Origin: Dermatophagoides farinae
Lineage: Eukaryota; Arthropoda; Arachnida; Sarcoptiformes; Pyroglyphidae
Reading direction: 5' to 3'
Assembly (NCBI RefSeq): GCF_024713945.1
Contig: NC_134680.1
Coordinates: 3,620,001-3,684,000 of the forward strand
DNA length: 64,000 nt
The notes under the pieces are model-generated. The model was not told the DNA's origin. It did no database searches and worked only from the letters and a program-made list of their open reading frames with translations. The stretch's first letter is position 1. Each line of letters begins with the position of its first letter. A program made the translations under genes and the position numbers. Shown here piece by piece: positions 1-13,400 of this stretch.

Positions 1-3000
1 ACAAAGACTAAAGATGATGATCTTCTTCTTTTTTGAATTTTACAAAGGAAAGGTGACCTAACTATAGACTTCCAACGTGTTCATCATCATTGCACACACA
101 CACACACAGTTATCATATATGTGTGCCAGAATTTCTCCAATGTTCTCTCTCCCTTTTTCACTAGCATTTACTTTAGTTCATTCAAATTTTCTAGGTGAAA
201 AACACAAGCGCATTGAACGCTCGTATAAATATTTTGAAAATGAATGAGAGAATGTGGTGTGTATGTATGCAGGATCTAGGAATTGGGTTAAAATCCTCTA
301 TTCGACCAGAAAAAATTGAACGAACGAATGAATGAACAAACTTGCTCGGAATGAATGGCTCTCAATGAAATATAACGGTTTTCTTGTTGTTGTGTTTTCC
401 ATCTTCTTTTTCCTTTTCTTTTTCTTCTTTGGGTGGCCTATTTTTTTTTATTTGCTCTCTATAACTCATATGAACAGTGTTGACGAGAATCTCATCGTTT
501 TTCGTTTTTGTTCGTTGTCATCATAATTTGGTTGTAGTGGTCGGATTTTAGTAAATATTATTTTTATATTATTTAATTGCATAACAAGCTATATTTTCAT
601 TGAAGAGATAGATATTTTTGTATATGACTAACCAACCATCCAACCGAATAGGATGATGATGGCATAAATGATGGCCAACGACCGACAACCAAAAAAAGAA
701 AAGAAAGTCCGTCCTTGATCGATATTCGTTCATTCATCAATCAATTCATTTTAATCGAATTCATTATGAAAATCAAAAAGTTTCCATCCCCTTTCGCCTT
801 TTATTCGCTCGCGATATGAAGGCTGAGCTTTTGAATGAATGAATGATGATGATTATTATTATTATTATCATCATCACAATGCCTTCCACACCCTTTTCCT
901 CCAATCATTTTATCTACTGTTAATCTGACAAAAAAAAATCCAATGACATTCTTTTGAAAAAAAATTGTTTTGGATTATAATTAAATTCTAATTCTAATCA
1001 TAATTATTGCAATAAATATTTGGTGTTCATTCCTGTAACAAAAAAAGAATCAAGAATAGTTCTCTACAATTCCAGAATTGATCTAGTTTTTTTCCTATAT
1101 ATATATACATAGATTATGCGTATGCATCTTTGAGCTTTATAAGTATTTCAGCCGTTTCTGGAACAATCATTGTCATGAGAAATCGTAATGATTTTGACAA
1201 TAATTCAATAAGACTCCACAGAAACACAAAAGGCATTCATAATGTTTTTTTTTGCTGTTGAATTTCAATCAAATAAATTAATGAAATTTAGTTTTACACA
1301 CACATTTTAATTTTAGGCATCTTTAATTTATTCATTTAGTTGTTGGATTCTTATGTATCACACACACACGCATACACAAAATATTCCACACATACACTTT
1401 TGTTCTTTATTTTTGTTTACTTCATAACGACCATTTTGCTTCGCGCGATGCCCTGTATTCAGAAATTCACAAAAGATTCGTATTTTTTTCCTAGTCGTAG
1501 TGTCATTATGGCCAGCCAACAGTATTGTATGCCAATACCACACATATACACACTTTACCAACTTTCCAATTTTATATACCGATTTTTACAAAACGGGGTC
1601 ATTTGATGATGTCTCCGAAACGGATGGACATACGAAAATGAAAATTTCAGTAAATCTTAATCGTATTCTTAACTAGCTAAATCCAATCTTCATGACAAGA
1701 TGATAATGAAAATTGTTTCTATGATGATGATGACAATGTATAGATGATGAACAGAATAATTATTATGATGAAACCGAAATTGATGACGACGATGATACAC
1801 GCACTTCTATGGGAAATTAGCATAGGCAAATTTAGCACTGACTATGATGCCTAAAAACTGTTCGTGTGACCGGATGGGTCGTGTCAGAAAGTTGTCCGCT
1901 TGCTTATTTTATAATGATGAAAATGAAAATGATAATACTTTTAGATAAATTTCAATGTTAAAATCAAAATGGGTCATTTTATCCACAACCGTAGAAATAG
2001 TGTTAATATTCGTACAGATTCTGGATGTCTCTATTTGAGATGTAATATTTCTCTATGTTTGTTTGTTTGTAAACCAAAATGATGATGATGATGATGATAC
2101 GGTTCGCGCCGATGCAGCATCACTTATGACTTTTTTTGTTGTTGTTTTTGTTGCATTAAATTTCAATTTCATATGAATTCGACTTTTTGGCATGACCTAG
2201 TTTTTTCTGGGAATCTCGTCTCTTTTCTTTAGTTCTTGTGTGGCTCCCGTTTCATTTTTCTCGTCTTCTCTTGTAAAACACAATCGACAATGCCAGAGTC
2301 CAGAACGAATCACACACACACAAAATAACAAAACGAAAAACTAAACTGAACTGAACAACGACGAAATAAATAGAAAAATAGTAGCAGCCACTGTAGCTGC
2401 CATAATATTTGCGCCGGGCTATGAAAAGATGGTTATACTGCTGTTTATCATGAGTTGATTAGCCTTAACCATATCATGAATATATACAATTCGATCGTTT
2501 TCAGAATTTTTTTCTTACTATTCTATTTCATTGTATGGAAGTTTTAGTTCTACTCTTGAGATCCTTTCATAGATGTACAAAATGTATTTTATTAATCCAT
2601 GAACGTACAAACAAATTTGAGTAAACGAAACTTATATATGCGTGTGTGTTTGTGGATAAGGAACAAACAAAAAAAAACAAGACCATTATCAAAAAAAACA
2701 CAACAATCAACATCAAAATTTGATACACTAGAATCATCTAGAATTTCATTTTCAAGAATAAATGTCCAGAAAATTTATCTCTTCCCCTTATTATTTTTTT
2801 TTTTTTTGAAATTCCCATTTGTACTTGTACATTTTCTGTACGTATTTTTTTTCAGTCTAATCCACAAGTTTTATTATTTTATTTTATAAAGTTTCTTCTT
2901 TAAATGAAAACAAAAACTGGTTATGGATAACCTTGGATCGGTGATACAAAAAAAAGTGAACTGTACATTGAAAAAAAACAAACAAACAAAAACTACAAGA

Positions 3001-3131
3001 TGTGAAAGAGAAAGGAATAATTCTGGAATCATAGAATTATATAAACAAACAAACCAGAATGAAGATGAAATTCATCAAATTAACCGAAGATCGATTCGAC
3101 TTTTAAACAAAAAGAGAATATAAAATGGACA
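1..3131. other. AT-rich gene-free stretch
   Basis: I see no credible coding exon here. The open frames are short, low-complexity and match no family I know. The sequence is simple-repeat-rich: (AC)n near 91-108, (ATT/ATC)n near 845-885, (GAT)n near 2080-2098, and many A- and T-runs. It could be the distal 3' flank of the DYRK2 gene (minus strand, ending at 13656) or an intron of a gene outside the window. Confidence 0.6.
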
Positions 3132-3139
3132 GTTTAAAT
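3132..3139. repeat. hAT target-site duplication, left copy
   Basis: GTTTAAAT directly precedes the CAGGGG terminus and is repeated exactly at 5815-5822 after the CCCCTG terminus. The perfect match suggests a fairly recent insertion. Confidence 0.93.
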
Positions 3140-3283
3140 CAGGGGTCGGCAACCTGCGGCCCGCGGGCCGCATGCGGCCCATTACAACTTTTTGTGCGGC
3201 CCACCAAAGCACCAACATAATTTTAGGAAAAATATTAAATTAAAAAAATATTGTGTCGACAAATTTGCAACAATCAACATCAC

Positions 3284-4388
3284 AAATGACAAATCCAACC
3301 TAACACGATCAGTTCAGAGTTCAGAATCGAGAAAATGGCAAATCCCAACTAACACGACCAGTTCAGAATTCAAAATTCAAAATCATGAAAATGACAAGTC
3401 CAAACTAACACGATCAGTTCAGAATTCAAAATTCAAAATCGAGAAAATGGCAAATCCAAACTAACACGATCAGTTCAGAATCGAGAAAATGGCAAATCCA
3501 AACTAACACGACCAGTTCAGAATCGAGAAAATGGCAAATCCAAACTAACACGATCAGTTCAGAATCGAGAAAATGGCAAATCCAAACTAACACGACCAGT
3601 TCAGAATTCAAAATCAAGAAAATGACAAGACCAAACTAACACGACCAGTTTAGAATTCAAAATTCAAAATCGAGAAAATAACAAGTCCAGCCTAACACGA
3701 CCAGTTCAGAATCGTGAAAATGACAAGTCCAAACTAACACGATCAGTTCAGAATTCAAAATTCAAAATCGAGAAAATGGCAAATCCAAACTAACACGACC
3801 AGTTCAGAATCGAGAAAATGGCAAATCCATACTAACACGATCAGTTCAGAATCGAGAAAATGGCAAATCCATACTAACACGATCAGTTCAGAATCGAGAA
3901 AATGGCAAATCCAAACTAACACGACCAGTTCAGAATCGATAAAATCGCAAATCCAAACTAACACGATCAGTTCAGAATCGAGAAAATGGCAAATCCAAAC
4001 TAACACGATCAGTTCAGAATCGATAAAATGGCAAATCCAAACTAACACGATCAGTTCAGAATCGAGAAAATGGCAAATCCAAACTAACACGACCAGTTCA
4101 GAATTCAAAATTGAGAAAATAACAAGTCCAAACTAACACAACCAGTTCAGAATCGAGAAAATAACAAATCCAAACTAACACGACCAGTTCAGAATTCAAA
4201 ATTCAAAATCAAAAAAATGGCAAGTCCAAACTAACACGACCAGTTCAGAATCGAGAAAATGGCAAATCCATACTAACATGATCAGTTCAGAATCGAGAAA
4301 ATAACAAGTCCAAACTAACACGGCCAGTTCAGAATTCAAAATTGAAAATCGAGAAAATAACAAGTCCAGCCTAACACGACCAGTTCAG
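3284..4388 (+). repeat. Left minisatellite arm, mostly 42-bp units
   Basis: About 25 tandem units run through this arm, each recognisable by CTAACACGACCAGTTCAGAA followed by a GAGAAAATGGCAA-type segment. The basic unit is 42 bp; longer units arise by adding one or two 7-bp ATTCAAA-type blocks after GAATTC. Because 42 is a multiple of three and the units lack stops on the minus strand, they create spurious open frames with a 14-residue period. The arm is the inverted counterpart of 4691-5617. Confidence 0.93.
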
Positions 4389-4690
4389 ATGGTTAGTTAT
4401 TCTAGTTACCAGAATTGGTTGGTTTCGATACCGTTTTTTAGATTTATTAAAAATTATTTTCAATGATGAATTCTGTTTTCCAGGATTCAGAGTTAAATAA
4501 TGTTTGTTACATTTAATTAATTCGATATGTATCCAATGTTCTGCCATTGAAGATGGAAATATTTATTTTCAGAATATGTTGTTGTAATTTTCCACACAAT
4601 GAATAACATTAACAAATGATCATCAAAAAAAATTTTATCTGATTCGAAAAAATGTTGTAAAAGTCGATAATAATTCAAATTCAGTTTGGT
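4389..4690. other. Unique loop between the inverted arms
   Basis: About 300 bp of non-repetitive AT-rich sequence separates the two opposed minisatellite arms. No open frame or transposase remnant is recognisable. It would form the loop of a hairpin if the element were transcribed or became single-stranded. Confidence 0.8.
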
Positions 4691-5617
4691 TCAGTTTGGA
4701 CTTTTGAATTTTGAATTTTGAACTGGTCATGTTAGTTTGGACTTGTTATTTTCTCGATTCTGAACTGGCCGTGTTAATTTGGACTTGTTATTTTCTCGAT
4801 TCTGAACTGGTCATTTTAGTTGGAACTTGTTATTTTCTCGATTCTGAACTGGCCGTGTTAGTTTGGATTTGTCATTTTCTCGATTCTGAACTGGTCGTGT
4901 TAGGTTGGATTTGTTGTTTTCTCGATTCTGAACTGGTCGTGTTAGTTTGGACTTGTTATTTTCTCAATTTTGAATTCTGAATTGGTCGTGTTAGGTTGGA
5001 TTTGTTGTTTTCTCGATTCTGAACTGGTCGTGTTAGTTTGGACTTGTTATTTTCTCAATTTTGAATTCTGAATTGGTCGTGTTAGGTTGGATTTGTTGTT
5101 TTCTCGATTCTGAACTGGTCGTGTTAGTTTGGACTTGTTATTTTCTCAATTTTGAATTCTGAATTGGTCGTGTTAGGTTGGATTTGTCATTTTCTCGATT
5201 CTGAACTGGTCGTGTTAGTTTGGACTTGTTATTTTCTCAATTTTGAATTCTGAATTGGTCGTGTTAGGTTGGATTTGTTGTTTTCTCGATTCTGAACTGG
5301 TCGTGTTAGTATGGATTTGTTATTTTCTGGATTTTGAATTTTGAATTCTGAATTGGTCGTGTTAGGTTGGATTTGTTGTTTTCTCGATTCTGAACTGGTC
5401 GTGTTAGTTTGGACTTGTTATTTTCTCGATTTTGAATTTTGAATTCTGAACTGGTCGTGTTAGGTTGGATTTGTTGTTTTCTCGATTCTGAACTGGTCGT
5501 GTTAGTTTGGACTTGTTATTTTCTCAATTTTGAATTCTGAATTGGTCGTGTTAGGTTGGATTTGTCATTTTCTCGATTCTGAACTGGTCGTGTTAGTTTG
5601 GACATTTGCCATTTTCG
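4691..5617 (-). repeat. Right minisatellite arm, inverted, 91/98-bp higher-order units
   Basis: These are the same units as the left arm in reverse orientation (GAACTGGTCGTGTTAGTTTG blocks). A 49-bp unit and a 42-bp unit alternate, so unit starts recur at 4979, 5070, 5161, 5252, 5350, 5448 and 5539. The period is 91 bp, or 98 bp when an extra 7-bp TTTTGAA block is present. This higher-order pattern is absent from the left arm, which suggests separate expansion after the inverted arrangement arose. Confidence 0.92.
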
Positions 5618-5814
5618 AATGAAATTTTATTGTGACACGTTACATATTTAAATAGGAATTTTTATGAATTTGTGGCACGGACATCAAAAAAAGTTTGCCA
5701 TCCCTGTCGTATATGATATAAAAGCACTATTTAAGTTATATTTGAATGTGCGGCCCACATAAAAAATTTTATTTTGAAAATGGCCCGCTGTCCGAAAAAG
5801 GTTGCCGACCCCTG

Positions 5815-5822
5815 GTTTAAAT
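5815..5822. repeat. hAT target-site duplication, right copy
   Basis: GTTTAAAT directly follows the CCCCTG terminus and is identical to 3132-3139. Confidence 0.93.
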
Positions 5823-8800
5823 AATTATCCGACACACTTGAACAAACAAAATAATTTCTTTTTCTTCAAAACTTTTTTGCCGTTTTTACTGGCCATAAGC
5901 CTCAAATGAGAAGAAAAAAACAACAAATCGACACAATATCCACAAAAAAAACAATTAAATTGCAAATTTCCCATTATTCCCAACACAATTTTTTTTTGAT
6001 TTCATCAAATGAAATCAGTAGCACCATAACATAATATGAAAAATAGGAAAAAGGAAAAAAACTAAATCAAATGAGCAAAGAGAAAAATAACGGCTTTCAA
6101 GGACAATTAGATACATATTATATATGTAATATGTAAACTAGAACTAACTTATAATAATAAAATTGAAATTCCTGTATTTGTTTGTTTTGATGGTGAATGT
6201 AGTAGTCAAACAGAGAAAAAATAAAGAAAATTTCATCCCCAATGATGATGATTTCGATATTTATATCTACGAATTAAATTATGAATTTATATTATCATCA
6301 CAAAAATGAATCAATGGATGATTTTATTTTTATTTTAGTTTATGTATTCAATCGACGATATATGTTCATAATTCGATCTATAGCAAAGAAAAAAAAACGA
6401 AAATCCGATCAATTCATTCTATTATTAGATTATATCTCATTACATTATTTTTAATTGGATGATGAAATTCATTCATTCCAATGATGAGTTTGCCACGCCC
6501 TTGTTCGCTTGCTTTATAATTTTTATTTGATTTTTTTTTTATTTGGTTTGGTTTGATTTTCTTGTTCATAACATCAATATCATATAATAATCATTTTTGT
6601 TTTGAAGTTTACATTATCATCATCATCATCATGATCACAAGAATATCATGTTAAATAACAAATTCTTTCATTTAAATTAAATCTGCAAAAAATTTTGCAC
6701 AATTAACTAAATTTTAATAAGAATTTGTTGTTGTATTTTTATAAAATTTTTTTCCATTCATTCATTCATTCATATGAATAGTTTGCATGATGAGGTTTTG
6801 TGGTTATAAGAATGATGATAGTGTTTGTATCATATCAATTCATATTAACAAATTTGATATTATCCATATGGTTTTTTTTGTTTCTTCTTTTCTGGTTGTT
6901 ATATATTTGGATACACACACACAGAGAGAGAGAGAGACCTTCTATGAATATTGGAAAAGAAAATTTGAAAAATATTCGACCCGAATCCACACAGAAAAAC
7001 ACAAGAGATCATTTCGAATTGTAAACAAAAAAAAAACCCAAAAAAAAGACAAGACATATAATTGACAGTTGAATATTTTTCTATGCTTTGATCATTTGTT
7101 TCTTCATTTTCTTGATGAAAAAGAAAACCAGATCAACAATTATATGTTCATAATCAAACTACTGCTACTACTATATAACGTCATAATAAACCATCAAATA
7201 TTCATCAAAAAAAAGAGAATAAGAATAAGTCCTAGATTGATGTTAAGCAACATCGACAAGTATAGACAATAACAGCAACATAGATTTAATATTTAAATTG
7301 AATTTTAATCAAACAGAATTCTGTTCTGTATAACGTTGAAAGACGTACAGAAAAAAAAATTAACAATACAAATTCATTTTATTAATCATCAATTATGATG
7401 AACCATTATGTGTGACAATAGTAATACTATACTCGAAATAATGACAATAAAGTAATTCATTGATGATAATTCTTTTGTTGAAACAAGCAAAACAAAACAA
7501 AACAAAAAAAAAAGAATTTGATACTAAAATTTTGTGTGAAAAACGATTCTACTGACAAAAATGTAACAATGTAATTTGCATGTAGTGTGTAATTAATTTT
7601 CCTTGAAGATTTCCATCAATAAACACAGACAACAACAGTGAAAAAAAAGATGAAACCTGAATCAACATGAACAAGAACAAAGGTTATTTCATTATCATCA
7701 ACAACGACATCATAAAAGGATTCTTGCTTTTCGAAAGAATCATAAATGCTGAAAAAGCAAAAAAAAATACTAAAGTATAAAACTTTGGCAAAATTTAGCC
7801 AAAAATAATTTCAAATGTACTCAACAGACGAAGATTGAGCCAGAGAAAAAATTGTTTCCAATTAAATTAATCCAACAAAAAAAATTAGCTAAATTCAATC
7901 CATTCACATGATTTTTGTGTTTAATTTTTGATGATCTTGATATTGCTGCAAACACACACACACACACACATAGATTCGAATCTTGCTTATCAACACTGGC
8001 AAGTTTTCTGTATATACAGAAATCCAGAAATTCACAAATATTAACCCGACAGATTTATATATTTTTTTCCCGACAATTTATTTAATGAATTTACATTCAA
8101 TTAAACTACAATTTTACTTTCATTGTTAATTTTTTTAGGTTATAATTTTTTACATGTCAAAAATCAAGATCTGGTGTAATTCTATTTTGTTTCACATTAG
8201 CTGACAATGATTATTTTTTTTCTGGTAGATGAATAAATAAGAAATGATGAAAACCGTTTTTTCTTTCCTTATTTCTCATTTTTTTGAGCTAAAATTAGAT
8301 CAATTTTGTTGAAAAACTATTTATGCCTGTTGAACATATATATTATAACAAATAAATGCATAATACTTGCTAAAATCAAAATCAAACCAATCAAAAAATC
8401 ATTGAAATTTCAATGATAATGGTGAGGCCTTGAATTTCAATTCTGGTACTATATCATATACAGAATGCAGAACCACAAAACAAATAGAAACAAACAAACA
8501 AAAAAAAAACAAAAACAGAAAAAAATGAAAACGAAAACCAAAAACACTGCCAAATGTAAAAAACAACGCCCCCATATTTGAAAATCAAACGGAAAATGAT
8601 GATCCATTATAAATAAATAAATACAAATAAATTTGTTGGCAATGGAAATTTTAAATTTTTTTTTGCCAAAAAAATAATAATAATCTTTTTCTCTTTTTCA
8701 TTGCCATACAAACGAAATGAATGCTCGTGCGTGCCTACATGATGATCATTCGATTGATCAATTGATCGATTGTTTATGGATTCGATTCAAATCAAATTGA

Positions 8801-10422
8801 TTTTATCAATCAATGATGAATTGATCAAAACATCAAAAATGCTAATCATTAGGTGGTTGCTGATTATGACAAATCATCACGGCCAATAAATCATCATCGC
8901 CAGTCTATGGATCATGATCATAAAATTGATATCAGGAATCAATCAAAATCAAAAGTCATCATCATTCTCATTATCATCAAATTAGAGAGAGAGAGAGAGA
9001 GAGAGAAAGAGCGGAAAAAAAATTCATGATCGATGATTGTCATTTATCCATGGTCACCATAATATTCATTGTCATCATCATTATCACCAGTATATTGAAA
9101 TTTAAATATGCAAAATTAAATGAAAATGATGAAATCAGGCAAACATTAAAATAACAAACAATGATTATGTCCATGTAATGATAACGAAAAAAGGCCATGA
9201 TCATTGCTCATTATTGGTTCTAATCTCTTGGTTTTTTCCTCAAACAAAGTGATTGGATTTCGAAACCTAAATACATTTATAATAAGTTCTATCGAAATTC
9301 AATGTTTCATGAGTTTCACGACCTTTATTTTTAATCACAAGATTCTTGGATAGAAAGAATTTTCTCATGAAAATACTTGATATTTCGGCATTTTAATCAG
9401 ATTGTTTTTAAGAATCTTTTTCGGTTTACGATTCGCGGTTACAATTGGTCTATATTTAAAAAAAATTGATTCACAGGAAAATTTCTCAAACCAAAATATT
9501 TGATTGAAAGCAAAAAAAAAAATCACGAATCGATTGTCAAAAAGCTCTTAAATTAATCCGGCCGTAGGCGGTACATAGAACACACAGAAACAAAAACAAA
9601 CATACACCCACACACACGCACACACTAAAAAACCAGTGATCCATTAATATGGTAAGGACATCGATGATCCAATAATGACGATGATGATAAAAATTTCAAG
9701 AATAACGAATACAATTGAATTGAATAATTTCTCAAGAATTATGGCCCAGAAAAAAAAATTGTACAACTACCCCAGTAAAAAAAAACATATAACAAAAAAA
9801 ATTGGGTCATCAAATTCACCACAATACACAGAAAACAAATAACGAAAGCAAACTGTTCGTTCCAGAAACAATGACAGAATGAAAGAATAATTGAGAATAA
9901 TCGATGATTGATCCAAAATGAATAAACTGATGATGATGAATTTGAAAAAAAAACGAAATACTTTATTACATTTTTTTTATTATTGTTGTAATAAATATTC
10001 CCATTACAACCATACCTTATGACGACAATAAACAATGAAACACTACATTTAATTCAATTCAATCCAATCGATCGACATTGATTTCCTCATTCCTTATCAT
10101 CATTATTATCGAATTTATATGCATTATAAATATTTGGTAAATAATCGATTATTATTATTTATTATTATTATTTGGTGAAAATCGAAAAAAATTACATGAG
10201 ATTAATGATGATAAAATTTAAAATCACAATTTTTTTTTGTTTAGAAAAAAAAACGACGACAAACAAACGAAATCGACAGAGTTGGTAGTGATCATGCTTG
10301 TGAATGAATAAATGATTTGTTGTTTCCGTCGTTATTGTTGTTGTTGTTGTATAATTGTTGTTCTATGAATCTATAATGATATAATAATTAGAATAATTTT
10401 TTGTGTAAATGTTCATCATCAG

Positions 10423-10459
<37 letters not shown>

Positions 10460-13400
10460 TAAATTCAAATGAAAATGAATGATGGTCTGGTTGTGATGAT
10501 AGTAGTGGGCATTTTATCGATTCTAGATCCAATATATTGTTCATTGTAATCATCATCTTCGTTATCGTTGTTGCTTTGTTGCTATATTGTCAATCTTTGT
10601 TTGATTTTAGGTTCTTTTTGATCAATTTTTCAGAATATCCGGTGTATTCAAGAAAAACGAAAAAAAAACAAATATTGAAAACTTTTGACAAAAAAATAAT
10701 CTATGTATTCTATATAATAGTCTATTCTGGTTGTCCACAGTGTTCACATACATTAATTTGATTATATAAAATTGACAAAATAAAAATTGAAACAATGATA
10801 AAATAAGAGAAAAGAGAATTGAAAAAAAATTCACTAGCTATATCATTACACACACACACATAAAATGTAGTCCCAACAGAAATTTTAAAAAACACTAGAA
10901 TTGCTCAATTCATTTCAAATTATCATGAATAAAAAAAATAAGACAAATGATGGTAACTAAATTCTAGGTGTATGTGTTTGTGTATCAGAAATTCGGTTAT
11001 TATTGTGGTAATCGTTTATTCATTCGTATTGGTGGTATACTGGCCACTCATCATAATTTTTGGCAATTTGATCATTGAACCTGTTGTGGTTGTTGTTATG
11101 AATCGTATATTTATTATTCTTCATTGTCACATTATTTTTTATCATCATAATTAGATAATAAATCTATTCCAAAAATAGCAAATAACAATAATGTATGTTT
11201 GTGTTTGTTCCTCAGATTGACATATGTTATACATTTTTTTTTATTTTCAGTTTCTTGTTTCAAGAACAACAATAATTATGATGACAATCAGAAAACAAAA
11301 AGAAAATTACTACCATAGTGAAAATGGTGATGATGATAGTGAAAGTGGAAAAGTAGGAGAGAGAGAGAGAGAGAGAATGGGAGAAAATATCCCGAGAAAA
11401 AAATCAAAGTTATATTTGAAATAATTGAATGAATAAATCCGTGTATTCATGAGTGTTGTTGATTTATGCCATTTCGATTTGATTCCATTCGTTCTGGAAG
11501 AGAAATTTTCGTCTAGTTCATCAAACCAGAATATATTAGATGCTATTTGCCATGTTTATGTTTGTTCCATCCAATCATTATGTACAAATCTTATTTCGAG
11601 GAATCAAACCGAGAAAAAACCGATGAACAAACGGTGTATAACTGAAAACAATCAATAATAACGGTAAAGAATGAGAAAAAAAATTCTGAAAGATCGATGC
11701 AAATGATAATGATGATGATGTTCCACGTATGGGAAGATTTTGAAAGAAAGAAAAAAATATCACATATATGATTACCATATGATCATCAATAGTTTCGCCA
11801 TTCAATCTAAATTCTTATAAATTTGCTGAAAAACATTTTTCTCCTCTTTTTTTTGCAGGTAGGAATGAAAATTTCGAAAAAAAGAAAAATAATTCCAAAA
11901 TAAGATGAACAAACAAAATGAAAGAGAAAGGTTGTCGTCTATATTTTTTTTTGTTTTGTTTTTGTCATGTTGATATTTTACAATTTTCTTTGTTAATGGA
12001 TGATAACTATAGAACAATTTCAACGTAAATATTCTCTTAAATTCATTTCTGGCGTAGGTGTGTTTGTGTGTTCGATGGTCGAAGAAAAATTTGTCAATAT
12101 TTATTATAATTCATATCTGTACTGAATGTTTGAACTTTTTTCCATGGAAATGAAATATGTCAAACATACACACATTGAGAGAAAACGAGAGTATTCATTG
12201 TCATATTCGTTAGAATCGATGATAATGGCAGAATAAATGAGAAAAAATATATAGGCAGAGGCGAATCAAGATGTTTCAGAAGCGATGATGCAATGATGAT
12301 GATGATGATAATGATAATGATGACAATATAATTACGCCAAGATAATCAGATCAACAATTAAGATGATTCTTAATTTTTTCTGTCGTTTTTTTTATAAACA
12401 AAGCAAGAATTTTAAATGGAATTGTTTTATTTGAGATGCTGAGAATATTTTCATATCGATGATTGATTAAAAATATTAAAATTGAGATGCTTGGATCATG
12501 ATGCTGATGATGACAATATGACAATGATGAGACAAGAATCTTGGTTTAATTTTTTGTGGGCGTTTATGTTGTATGTGTGTTTGAAATATAATATCACTAT
12601 TAGATTGTAGAGTAGTATTAAATATGTTTTTTACATTAGTATTTTGTTTTGTTTTTTCGATGTGATAGATTGATAAATGAAACAGAAAGAAAAAATTAAA
12701 TAAATTTCAAAAAAAAAATTTTGTCGTTACAATAATCAGTCAGAATATTTTTAATTAAATATTTTCTCGAAATAGCCATCCATTGGGTATGTCGTTGAAT
12801 TGAACCAGAAAATAATATTAATTATTATATCAAAATGATGCTGTATAATTGATTTAAATCCGATTGATAATGGCCACAATTCTATCATCTTTGTCATTGT
12901 TGTTGTTCTCAGTCAATTAAACACTGTGTATATACGCACATACAGAATTATTTAAAATTAATTAATCGAAAAGACAAAAAGCTATCACAAATGTGTGTTT
13001 GATGATGATGATGATTAGCATTACGAAGATTAATTTTTGAATTCATTGGTAATTGATCAAATCAGAAACAAAGAGGCTTGAATGGCAGTTTTACGTTTCG
13101 GTAATCGGTGTGTGTGTGTTTGTGTGTCGGATGTATTTTGACAAAAGAGAAAATTTTGATGCAGAAAAAAAGAATTTCATTTTTTTCTCAATGAAATAAT
13201 ACATGTGTTGTTTACATAAAATTAATACGACTAGTGGATATACGATTCAAACTCGAATTTATCATTCAGGTAAGAACCAATCATTTTGAATTGCGTGATA
13301 TAATTTCGATATATGGATGTTTGATGGCCATGTTGTAAGTGTGATAATGTTTTGTTTGTTTTTCAATTCTGTGTCATGCATGAAATGTGTGTGTGTGTGT

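Larger units (their letters stand above)
3140..5814. mobile_element. Non-autonomous hAT foldback element with 8-bp TSD
   Basis: The left end reads CAGGGGTCGGCAACCT and the right end (5799-5814) is its exact reverse complement, giving a 16-bp terminal inverted repeat. The element is flanked by a perfect 8-bp direct repeat, GTTTAAAT, at 3132-3139 and 5815-5822; an 8-bp duplication is the hallmark of the hAT superfamily. Both subterminal regions carry GCGGCCC-type motifs, and a 16-bp perfect palindrome lies at 3156-3171. No transposase frame is present, so the element is non-autonomous. The interior is two oppositely oriented minisatellite arrays (3284-4388 and 4691-5617) around a unique loop. 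The superfamily call is strong; the exact family would need a repeat-library comparison. Confidence 0.93.

Noticed and set aside
3426-4108. Open frames with a 14-residue period (DSELIVLVWICHFL-like) on the minus strand, and a similar frame at 4711-4980
   Set aside because: They follow directly from the 42-bp minisatellite unit, a multiple of three without stops in that frame. They break wherever 49-bp units occur, and they have no start context or family resemblance.
3284-5617. CRISPR-like array of regular repeats
   Set aside because: Units are contiguous with no unique spacers, the arrays are opposed, they lie inside a hAT element, and the DNA is eukaryotic.
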